From the NCBI GenBank assembly GCA_021836665.1, contig JAKBHQ010000017.1, positions 1 through 5,464 of the forward strand: DNA of 5,464 nucleotides, given 5' to 3'. The notes beneath the pieces were generated by a model, which was not told where the DNA came from, searched no databases, and saw nothing but the letters and a program-made list of their open reading frames with translations. The position numbers and the translations under genes are program-made. This DNA comes from Thermoplasmata archaeon (GTDB lineage: Bacteria; Actinomycetota; Acidimicrobiia; Acidimicrobiales; Acidimicrobiaceae). Each line of letters opens with the position of its first letter. The stretch's first letter is position 1. Positions 1-5,464 of this stretch are shown in pieces.

Positions 1-1441
1 ACCAAATTGGATCGGGCTCATTAGGAGCCTTCTTTGAAGCGGCAAAAACCACCTCGGCCTCCGCTTTATCCAGTATTCCGTTTGTAGCAAGGTGGAAGAG
101 GGCTTCGTGGCTGTATAGGTCGCCCAAAAACTGAGTCGGGCTCAACTTAGGCCATATCCGCTCAACGACGAGCTGAAAGGCTCTAGAGCGGCGGATGGAA
201 ACCATCACCTCTGCGATTAATTCCGGATCCTCTTCCCCAGGCAGCTGGGTAGCGCTCAGCTTTTCAGCGTGGAAGGCGATCGAAACGATGTTTTCGTCCG
301 CCTCGGGCTCCCTTACAAAAGGACCGTCGCTTAGATAGCTCTTGGCTAGGGATCTGGCCAAAAAGAGTTCAACCGTCCGCCTCTTTGCGTTATGTCCCTG
401 GCGCTTCTTTCTCGCTTGGAGGAGGGCATCCCTCGAAAGCTCTGGAGAGATAACGAGATACTTTGCACCAAAAGGTACCTCAAAGTTGCGCTGAAGCGGC
501 CTTTGGCGGTCTCGAATACCCTTGGCGATGACTCGGGCCATCTTTATTCCGCCTTTGATCGCCGCCGCTTCGGGGGGATCGACCTTCTTAGGGGGTCCGT
601 AACCGGCTATTGAGTCGAGAGTTGCCATCTCAACGCCGGTTTCGCCGAGAGAGGGCAGCACCCTTTCGATATACCTCAGAAAGGACGATGACGGTCCAAC
701 CACCAAGATTCTCTGCGACTCGAAGCGCCACTTGTGGGTGTAGAGGAGGTAGGCGGCTCGATGCAGTGCTACCGCCGTCTTGCCGGTTCCCGGGCCGCCC
801 TGCACGACGAGCATCCCGGCCATCGGGTGTCGAATTATCCGATCCTGCTCGCCCTGGATCGTAGCGACGATATCGCGCATCTGGGAGGTCCGTGGTCGCT
901 TGATAGCGGCGAAGAGTGCCCCGGCGCCAGATATCTCAACCGGGTCGTCGGACTCTCCTTCGGAGGGGTTTCCCTCATCGGTGAAGGTGGATGCGCCTAA
1001 ATATTCATCTTCTATCCCAAGTAACTCAGACCCGCGACATTCAAAGTGTCGCCTCCTTACCACGCCCATCGGGTCTTTTCCGGTAGCGCGATAGAAGGGC
1101 TCCGCTACCGGCGCCCTCCAGTCGATGATCATCGGCTCTTGGTCCTTCGACGCTACTGAGACCCTCCCAAGATGGAAAGAGAGCCCCTCTTCTGACGCTT
1201 CGTCGCCGACAAGATCGATTCTTCCAAAACAGAGCGCCTGGTCGCCTATCTCTAGCTGCTCCAGCCTCGACAAGGCACTGCGAACGACCATATCCCGCTC
1301 GGTCCTAGCCTGATGGGTGCCACCTTTGCCGATGTCTAAGACGTCCTCCATCATCGTTCTGGCCTGGGTTTTTGTCTCCTCAAGGCGCAAATAGGCGGCC
1401 TTGATGAAGCTGGATTCGGCTTCGAACTCTAAATGGTTCAC
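1..1441 (-). CDS. helD: HelD/HelR-like RNA polymerase-associated superfamily 1 ATPase, 3' end cut off by the window
   Basis: The reverse strand reads open for 480 codons from a GTG at 1441 and runs off the window at position 1. Visible motifs in order: an N-terminal helical stretch (about residues 3-35) likely to form a coiled coil; DWRAPVAEPFY at 107-117; a Q-motif-like IQGEQ at 195-199; Walker A GGPGTGKT at 215-222 followed by AVALHRAAYLLYTH; then VVGPSSSFLRYIERVLPSLGE; and a WPKLSP segment at 430-435 in the HelD-specific insertion. This pattern matches actinobacterial HelD, a UvrD-like ATPase that binds RNA polymerase, removes stalled complexes from nucleic acid and recycles the enzyme; the HelR subgroup protects against rifamycins. 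Family members are roughly 700-770 residues, so about a third, including the later helicase motifs, lies outside. An in-frame TGA at 1450-1448 makes GTG 1441 the most upstream start possible. A GAGG lies only 4 nt before it. Whether this copy is HelR-like cannot be decided here. Confidence 0.9.
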   Translation of the reverse strand, partial: MNHLEFEAESSFIKAAYLRLEETKTQARTMMEDVLDIGKGGTHQARTERDMVVRSALSRLEQLEIGDQALCFGRIDLVGDEASEEGLSFHLGRVSVASKDQEPMIIDWRAPVAEPFYRATGKDPMGVVRRRHFECRGSELLGIEDEYLGASTFTDEGNPSEGESDDPVEISGAGALFAAIKRPRTSQMRDIVATIQGEQDRIIRHPMAGMLVVQGGPGTGKTAVALHRAAYLLYTHKWRFESQRILVVGPSSSFLRYIERVLPSLGETGVEMATLDSIAGYGPPKKVDPPEAAAIKGGIKMARVIAKGIRDRQRPLQRNFEVPFGAKYLVISPELSRDALLQARKKRQGHNAKRRTVELFLARSLAKSYLSDGPFVREPEADENIVSIAFHAEKLSATQLPGEEDPELIAEVMVSIRRSRAFQLVVERIWPKLSPTQFLGDLYSHEALFHLATNGILDKAEAEVVFAASKKAPNEPDPIW

Positions 1442-1506
1442 GCAACCTCACTGAACAAAACCGTGGATATCTGACCAAAAGAGTTTAGGCTCAAATCGAC
1501 AAAACT
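1442..1506. promoter_or_regulatory. divergent promoter region between the helD-like gene and hemE
   Basis: These 65 bp separate two divergent start codons, so the promoters of both transcripts probably lie here or reach into the coding ends. On the plus strand TAGGCT at 1486-1491 fits the actinobacterial TANNNT -10 pattern and would start transcription around 1497-1499, less than 10 nt before the hemE ATG. The matching -35 position (GTGGAT, 1463-1468) is poor. On the minus strand TTGAGC (1494-1489) is a possible -35, paired with a weak AT-rich element near 1472-1466. If both are real the promoters overlap. The 19-bp palindromic rifamycin-associated element known upstream of some helR genes is not visible. 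That this region regulates both genes follows from the layout; the individual boxes are low-confidence guesses. Confidence 0.45.
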
Positions 1507-2610
1507 ATGACTTTCCATGATCCCAAGACAGAAGAGGACGCTGAGAAGGCCCCTCCATTGCTGCTACAGGCGGCAAAAAAGAGTACTTCGATTGTCCCAG
1601 TGTGGTTTATGCGCCAAGCCGGAAGGGCTCTACCCGAGTACCGGGCCATTAGGGGTACCGGATCAATTCTCAAGGCGGTTGAGATTCCCGACCTCGCTGC
1701 AGAGATCACTCTTCAGCCGGTAAAGCGATACGGTGTTGATGCTGCGGTGCTCTATTCCGACATCATGGTTCCGCTCAAAGGTATCGGACTTCCAATCGAG
1801 ATCCTCCCCAACAAAGGCCCTTATCTTGCCGAACCGATCAGGACTATAGAGGACCTCGATCGGATAAGGATCGAGGATCTAGAGGTCCCCTACGTCCTCG
1901 AGACGATTCGGATACTCAAACGCGAGCTATCCGTCCCCCTCCTCGGATTCGCCGGCGCACCCTTCACGGTTGCTAGCTACTTAATCGAAGGTGGACCGTC
2001 GAAAAACTTCGAGGCGACAAAGGCTTTAATGCTCGGCTATCCACAATTCTGGCACCAGCTGATGCAGCGGCTGACCGACCTATCGATCTCATTCCTCAAG
2101 GCGCAGATAGAGGCGGGAGCCGATGCGATTCAATTATTCGACTCTTGGGCCGGCTCCTTAGCGCCTCGGCACTACCAAAAATACGTCTTGGACTACTCCA
2201 AGGCCGTCTTCGACGCCATCAAGCCATATCGGATTCCGACTATACATTTCGGCGTAGGGACGGCTTCACTCATCCCGCTCATGGCGGACTCCGGCGCCGA
2301 CGTACTGGGACTCGACTGGAGGGTGGAGATCGACCAGGTAGTAGACGCAACAAACGGCGCTTTGGCAATCCAGGGGAATCTCGACCCGACCGCATGCCTC
2401 CTCCCTTTCGACGAAGTAAAAAAGGAGGCGGAAATGGTCTTGAAAAGCGCTAGCCGGGCACCGGGTTATATCTTCAACCTAGGCCACGGGGTACTCCCCT
2501 CGACAGATCCGGAAATACTTAGAAGGCTCGTCGAGTTCGTCCACGAACACGGGCGAGGGATAATCTCTGCTCAAAAAGATCGACGACGAGCTGAAGGGTC
2601 AATCCGATGA
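1507..2610 (+). CDS. hemE: uroporphyrinogen decarboxylase
   Basis: A 367-residue cytoplasmic TIM-barrel enzyme that removes the four acetate carboxyls of uroporphyrinogen III to give coproporphyrinogen III; it needs no cofactor. Both family signatures are present: PVWFMRQAGR at 31-40 (R36 and R40 match the substrate-binding arginines) and GFAGAPFTVASYLIEG at 147-162 (Y157 matches the conserved active-site tyrosine). D85 in the YSDIMVP segment matches the catalytic aspartate. FDSWAGSL (211-218), IQGNLDP (288-294) and FNLGHGVLPSTDPE (323-336, with the conserved histidine at 328 or next to it) are also intact. Length is slightly above the usual 345-360. The ATG at 1507 is preceded by an in-frame TAG at 1486 and by no Shine-Dalgarno sequence. 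A TTG at 1558 with AGAAGG 8 nt upstream is an alternative but would cut into the first helix, so ATG is preferred. The stop overlaps the next start (ATGA), so the two genes are probably cotranscribed and coupled. Confidence 0.96.
   Translation: MTFHDPKTEEDAEKAPPLLLQAAKKSTSIVPVWFMRQAGRALPEYRAIRGTGSILKAVEIPDLAAEITLQPVKRYGVDAAVLYSDIMVPLKGIGLPIEILPNKGPYLAEPIRTIEDLDRIRIEDLEVPYVLETIRILKRELSVPLLGFAGAPFTVASYLIEGGPSKNFEATKALMLGYPQFWHQLMQRLTDLSISFLKAQIEAGADAIQLFDSWAGSLAPRHYQKYVLDYSKAVFDAIKPYRIPTIHFGVGTASLIPLMADSGADVLGLDWRVEIDQVVDATNGALAIQGNLDPTACLLPFDEVKKEAEMVLKSASRAPGYIFNLGHGVLPSTDPEILRRLVEFVHEHGRGIISAQKDRRRAEGSIR
2593..2598 (+). promoter_or_regulatory. ribosome binding site of the HemY-type oxidase gene, inside hemE
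   Basis: GAAGGG lies 8 nt before the ATG at 2607, within the last codons of hemE. It supports that start and independent ribosome loading in addition to termination-reinitiation at the ATGA overlap. Confidence 0.7.
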
Positions 2611-4004
2611 GAGTTGTGGTAGTCGGCGGCGGAATCGCCGGTCTGGGAGCGGCCTACGAGCTATCTCTCAATCCAGCTAATGAGGTCGTGCTGATCGAGT
2701 CGGAAGGGAGACTCGGGGGAAAGATCCTGACTGAAACACGCGACGGCAGAATTCTTGAAGGTGGTGCCGACGCCTTTTTAAGGCGGAACCCCCACGGAAT
2801 GAAGCTTGCCCAAGAGCTCGGAATTGCCGACCAACTCACGGCGCCATCTGCGGGTTCAGCGCTCCTCTATAGTAACGGTGCACTAAACCCCATGCCTCGC
2901 GAGCTTGCCATGGGAATTCCGACGGACCCAAGGGTTCCCCTGCACACTCACTCGGTGGGTCTCGGTTCGCGGCTACGCGCCTCGGTGGGAATACTGCTTG
3001 GTCTGAGGGGCGACCAGGAGACCGACTCGTTGGGGTTGCTATGCCAAAAGAGGCTCGGAAGGGGATTCACCGAGGGTGTGGTCGATCCCCTTATCGGCGG
3101 GATCAACGCCGGTTCGGTCTACGGATCGTCGATATCGATCATGGCCCCACAGCTCCTTGGGCCGCTGACCGCAAGGCCAAAACTACCATCCAAAGGCCGC
3201 GGCCAGAAAATGAGTGGATCGAATTCAAAACCAAGTCCAATATTTGCGAGCCTGCCCGGGGGGCTGGGACAGCTCATATCGGCGACGGCCGAGAGAGCAC
3301 AGACCAACGGGGCCAAAATAATTATGGCGGCAAAGGTTAGTGCGATCGAACCAAATGGCAAAGGTTGGCTTGTCCACTTCGAGCGGGCGGGAAAGACCGA
3401 GCTGATCGAAACCGACGGGGTAGTGTTGGCTACTCCGTCCTATCACGCAGCTGACCTACTTAGGCCCATAGCGAAGGGTGCAGCGCTAAAACTGTCGCAG
3501 ATCCGCTACTCCTCAGTTGCCATCTGCTCCTTGGCCTTCAAGGGCGCCGACTATCGGTTGGACGGCAAAATTTCAGGGGTATTGATACCCAGGGGCCAGG
3601 GACTATTGACTACCGCAGTCTCGGTCTCGTCTTCGAAGTGGCCGAGCTGGGCGAGTCGAGACGAACTCCTCACCAGGGTCTCGGTCGGTAGATTCGGGGA
3701 CTACCGCCACCTTGATATCGACGACTCCGACCTGGTCGATCTCGTCGGAAATGAGACGCTCTCGATCCTCGGCTTGAGCGATACCACCGAACTCGGCCAC
3801 ACTAAAATCTTCCGCTGGAACAATGCCCTCGCACAGTTCAGGCCACACCACAACGAATTGATCGGGGCCATCCTTTTAGACATAGCTAACGCCGGGCTGA
3901 AAAATATCACCCTCGCCGGGTCATATCTGTCTGGCTCGGGTGTCCCATCTTCCTTGGGTAGTGGCAGAAAAGCCGCCACAGAAATCCAGTTAGCCAACAA
4001 ATAA
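2607..4004 (+). CDS. hemY: HemY/CgoX-type FAD-dependent porphyrinogen oxidase (copro- or protoporphyrinogen)
   Basis: A 465-residue flavoprotein, about the usual length for the HemY/PPOX family. The N-terminal Rossmann motif GGGIAG is at 7-12, with E31 at the end of the second strand (ribose contact) and the RLGGKI motif at 35-40. EGGADAFL at 51-58 corresponds to the family's EGGPDSFL-type segment, PLIGGINAGS at 161-170 to PLLGGIYAG, and FASLPGGLGQL at 213-223 to the conserved FxxLxGGL stretch. The C-terminal FAD-contacting region reads AGSYLSGSGVP at 437-447, looser than the common GNYxxGVGVPDC form. In monoderm bacteria this enzyme normally oxidises coproporphyrinogen III to coproporphyrin III (CgoX) in the coproporphyrin-dependent haem route; the Gram-negative type makes protoporphyrin IX. 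The position directly after hemE fits either, and the sequence alone does not settle the substrate. The ATG at 2607 overlaps the hemE stop. No signal peptide or membrane segment is evident, so it is probably cytosolic or membrane-peripheral. Confidence 0.9.
   Translation: MRVVVVGGGIAGLGAAYELSLNPANEVVLIESEGRLGGKILTETRDGRILEGGADAFLRRNPHGMKLAQELGIADQLTAPSAGSALLYSNGALNPMPRELAMGIPTDPRVPLHTHSVGLGSRLRASVGILLGLRGDQETDSLGLLCQKRLGRGFTEGVVDPLIGGINAGSVYGSSISIMAPQLLGPLTARPKLPSKGRGQKMSGSNSKPSPIFASLPGGLGQLISATAERAQTNGAKIIMAAKVSAIEPNGKGWLVHFERAGKTELIETDGVVLATPSYHAADLLRPIAKGAALKLSQIRYSSVAICSLAFKGADYRLDGKISGVLIPRGQGLLTTAVSVSSSKWPSWASRDELLTRVSVGRFGDYRHLDIDDSDLVDLVGNETLSILGLSDTTELGHTKIFRWNNALAQFRPHHNELIGAILLDIANAGLKNITLAGSYLSGSGVPSSLGSGRKAATEIQLANK
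3412..3430 (+). repeat. 19-bp exact direct repeat, copy 1 (inside hemY)
   Basis: CCGACGGGGTAGTGTTGGC occurs here within the oxidase gene, where it helps encode TDGVVLAT, and again identically at 4542-4560. Flanking bases differ on both sides. No function is known to me; it may be coincidence between two coding sequences. Confidence 0.6.
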
Positions 4005-4005
4005 T

Positions 4006-4046
4006 AGCCCTAGCCGATGCCGACTAGTTCCGCTAGGCCTCTTTTA
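4006..4046. terminator. possible bidirectional terminator between convergent genes (weak)
   Basis: CCTAGC (4009-4014) pairs with GCTAGG (4032-4037), extended past one mismatch by two more pairs, around a 17-nt loop. On the plus strand the stem is followed by CTTTT (4041-4045); on the minus strand it is followed by a T-rich but interrupted run (complement of 3996-4005). The right arm covers the cobT stop codon. The stem is short, the loop long and the T-runs imperfect, so this is a candidate resting mostly on its position in a 28-bp convergent gap. Confidence 0.25.
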
Positions 4047-5097
4047 CCCCGGCCTCTTCAAAACTCGCCATCTCCCCGAGGAGCCGAGCGGCAGTCTGGA
4101 CAATTGGGATTGCTAAAGCCCCGCCCGATCCTTCGCCTAAGCGCATATCGAGGGACAAAAGAGGTCTCTTGCCTAGCATTTCAAGGGCTACCTTCGCCCC
4201 GGGCTCAACCGACAAGTGACCGGCAAAGACATACTCGCTGACGACCGGGGATATCGCATTCGCCAGCAATGCTCCGGCCAAAGAGATGACGCCATCGACT
4301 ATCACCGGCACCTTTAGCGAAGCCGCGCTGATTATGAATCCGCAGATCGCCCCTATCTCTAGCCCACCAAGCTGAGCCAAGAGTTCGATCGGATTGTCTT
4401 TTAGGTTGCCTATCGCGTTCACTCTAGATATCGCGTCTTTGATCACCGAGATCTTGATGGCCAGAGTTGCGTCGTCGACTCCAGTTCCCCGTCCAGTGAT
4501 TACCTCGGGATCGAGCCCGGAGAGATAGGAGATAATCGCAGCCGACGGGGTAGTGTTGGCGATCCCCATGTCCCCGGTAACGAAGAGGTTATACCCCGCT
4601 TCGTGGAGCATTTCAGCCACCTCTACACCGCGGTCCAGGCTCTCTCTCGCCTCAAAGTTTGACATGGCCGACCCTATACGAAGGTTATTTGTCCCGGCTT
4701 TCACCTTGGAGATGATCAGCCCGGGAGCGGGATCTAACTCGGCCTTCACCCCTACGTCAATGACGCTTACCCTAGCGCCGACCTGTCTGGCGATGACGTT
4801 CACCGCTGCGCCGCCTGCAAGGAAGTTGGCGACCATCTGAGCGGTAACCTCCTGTGGCCACGGTGTCACCTTCTCTTCGTGAACCCCATGGTCACCGGCA
4901 AAAACACAGATATGGGGATTGTCGGGTATCGGGGCCGGACAGGAACCCGTTATTCCGCAAAGTCTGTTAGCCACCTCCTCGAGATCCCCCAGGGATCCAG
5001 GAGGCTTAGTGAGGGTTAGTTGCCTAGCTAACGCCTTTTCTACGGCGTTTTGATCAATTGGCACGACTCGGCCAAGGGCATGTTTGTATAGATTCAT
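4033..5097 (-). CDS. cobT: nicotinate-nucleotide--dimethylbenzimidazole phosphoribosyltransferase
   Basis: Transfers the phosphoribosyl group of nicotinate mononucleotide to 5,6-dimethylbenzimidazole to make alpha-ribazole phosphate, the activated lower ligand for the nucleotide loop of cobalamin. It acts in the cytoplasm. Numbered from the ATG at 5097 (354 residues, the usual length): KPPGSLG at 31-37, FAGDHGV at 66-72, TGDMGIANTTP at 174-184, GRGTGVDD at 202-209, and LGEGSGGALA at 320-329, where E322 matches the catalytic glutamate (E317 in Salmonella CobT). All expected motifs are intact. A TTG directly before the ATG (5100-5098) could add one residue, but GAGGAG at 5110-5105 is 4 nt from TTG and 7 nt from ATG, so ATG is chosen. 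The stop is TAG at 4035-4033, 28 bp from the convergent oxidase stop. It lies 22 bp downstream of the GtrA-family gene with no terminator between, suggesting cotranscription. No cobS, cobU or cobalamin riboswitch is visible nearby. Confidence 0.96.
   Translation of the reverse strand: MNLYKHALGRVVPIDQNAVEKALARQLTLTKPPGSLGDLEEVANRLCGITGSCPAPIPDNPHICVFAGDHGVHEEKVTPWPQEVTAQMVANFLAGGAAVNVIARQVGARVSVIDVGVKAELDPAPGLIISKVKAGTNNLRIGSAMSNFEARESLDRGVEVAEMLHEAGYNLFVTGDMGIANTTPSAAIISYLSGLDPEVITGRGTGVDDATLAIKISVIKDAISRVNAIGNLKDNPIELLAQLGGLEIGAICGFIISAASLKVPVIVDGVISLAGALLANAISPVVSEYVFAGHLSVEPGAKVALEMLGKRPLLSLDMRLGEGSGGALAIPIVQTAARLLGEMASFEEAGVKEA
4542..4560 (+). repeat. 19-bp exact direct repeat, copy 2 (inside cobT, antisense to it)
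   Basis: The second identical copy of the 19-mer at 3412-3430. On the cobT coding strand its complement encodes the conserved ANTTPSA stretch of the CobT active-site region, so this copy is under protein constraint. Confidence 0.6.
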
Positions 5098-5104
5098 CAA
5101 TAGG

Positions 5105-5110
5105 CTCCTC
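5105..5110 (-). promoter_or_regulatory. ribosome binding site of cobT that decides its start
   Basis: GAGGAG on the minus strand sits 7 nt before ATG 5097 and 4 nt before the adjacent TTG 5100. The spacing favours the ATG as the cobT start. Confidence 0.7.
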
Positions 5111-5119
5111 GACTAAACG

Positions 5120-5464
5120 TTAAGGCTGTACGAACAAGACCCTATTGAAGATAAAAAACTTCCCCACCCATAAGATCCCAAAAGCCGCTAATGACGCCAA
5201 ATTAACGAATACAACATCACCCATGTGGGAAAGGCTCATCGTCACTGCCAGGTGATGGGCGTACCCGACGGCTATAACGGACAGAGCTAGCCCGAGAAAA
5301 GCGAGTGCCCAAAAGGGAACTACTTCCTTCATGAAGTGCGACTTCCCGGTCTTGCCCCAGGCCCAAGCTCTATTGAGGTAGTAGGAGGGCACCGCAGCTA
5401 TCGCAGTCGCCATGATGTTTGAGGTAGTAGCTGACCACCTCCGCAAAACGCCATAAAAGAGAAA
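5120..5464 (-). CDS. GtrA-family small membrane protein, 5' end beyond the window
   Basis: The frame is open from the window edge (5464) to TAA at 5122-5120, giving 114 visible residues. A TTG at 5446 could be read as a start, but the codons before it (FLFYGV) are hydrophobic and continue the family pattern, so the true start is very probably outside the window. Numbered from the first visible residue, hydrophobic segments lie at about 13-30, 49-70 and 84-106, three of the usual four helices. PSYYLNRAWAWGK at 26-38 and the closing KFFIFNR at 102-108 are the recognisable GtrA (PF04138) marks. GtrA-like proteins are inner-membrane proteins linked to moving lipid-linked sugars, as in O-antigen glucosylation in enterobacteria and arabinogalactan or wall polysaccharide assembly in actinobacteria; the substrate here is unknown. 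It lies 22 bp upstream of cobT on the same strand, but no functional link to B12 is apparent. Confidence 0.85.
   Translation of the reverse strand, partial: FLFYGVLRRWSATTSNIMATAIAAVPSYYLNRAWAWGKTGKSHFMKEVVPFWALAFLGLALSVIAVGYAHHLAVTMSLSHMGDVVFVNLASLAAFGILWVGKFFIFNRVLFVQP

Noticed and set aside
392..1313. Several plus-strand open frames of 60-104 codons
   Set aside because: They lie opposite the continuous helD-like frame, have low-complexity Arg/Ser/Pro-rich translations and match no family I recognise; the minus-strand frame explains the region.
165..2595. ACGACGAGCTGAA repeated at 165-177 and 2583-2595
   Set aside because: A 13-bp match is not surprising in a window of this size and has no structure around it.
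3119..4000. Minus-strand open frames opposite the oxidase gene
   Set aside because: They are antisense shadows of a well-supported flavoprotein gene, with no recognisable motifs or ribosome binding sites.
4553..4840. Plus-strand 95-codon frame inside cobT
   Set aside because: It is antisense to the CobT active-site region and shows no independent protein features.
5098..5119. Cobalamin riboswitch before cobT
   Set aside because: Only 22 bp separate cobT from the preceding gene, far too short for that riboswitch.
5444..5446. TTG as the start of the GtrA-family gene
   Set aside because: The frame continues upstream to the window edge with residues that fit the family, so the real start is outside. 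The ATG at 5454-5452 is in another frame.

Overview
The window looks like ordinary chromosomal DNA from an actinobacterium (Actinomycetota) of moderate rather than extreme GC content, judged by eye. The pointers are a HelD-type RNA polymerase ATPase with the actinobacterial sequence style (DWRAPVAEPFY, GGPGTGKTAVALHRAAYLLYTH), a GtrA-family protein with the NRAWAWGK style common in that phylum, and a HemE/HemY pair in the order usual for monoderm bacteria. The moderate GC and use of TTA, ATA and AGG codons would suit a group such as Acidimicrobiia better than Streptomyces or Mycobacterium. That placement is an inference only.

Layout: (1) Positions 1-1441, minus strand, hold the first 480 codons of a HelD/HelR-like superfamily 1 ATPase whose 3' end lies beyond position 1. 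(2) Positions 1442-1506 are a 65-bp divergent intergenic region that must carry control signals for both the helD-like gene and the haem operon. (3) Positions 1507-4004, plus strand, hold hemE (uroporphyrinogen decarboxylase) and a HemY/CgoX-type oxidase, overlapping by ATGA. (4) Positions 4005-4032 are a 28-bp convergent gap with a weak imperfect hairpin. (5) Positions 4033-5097, minus strand, hold cobT, which activates the lower ligand in cobalamin assembly. (6) Positions 5120-5464, minus strand, hold the 3' part of a GtrA-family membrane protein gene just upstream of cobT.

Functionally, hemE and the oxidase are consecutive tetrapyrrole steps: uroporphyrinogen III to coproporphyrinogen III, then oxidation of the porphyrinogen ring. 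CobT belongs to a different tetrapyrrole branch, the late steps of B12. Two tetrapyrrole-related units therefore meet tail to tail. No mobile element, CRISPR array, tRNA, rRNA or riboswitch was seen. I found no convincing undescribed system. The points most worth a second look are an exact 19-bp repeat shared by the oxidase gene and cobT, the divergent C-terminal motifs of the oxidase, the leaderless-looking start of hemE, and the helD/hemE divergent arrangement.
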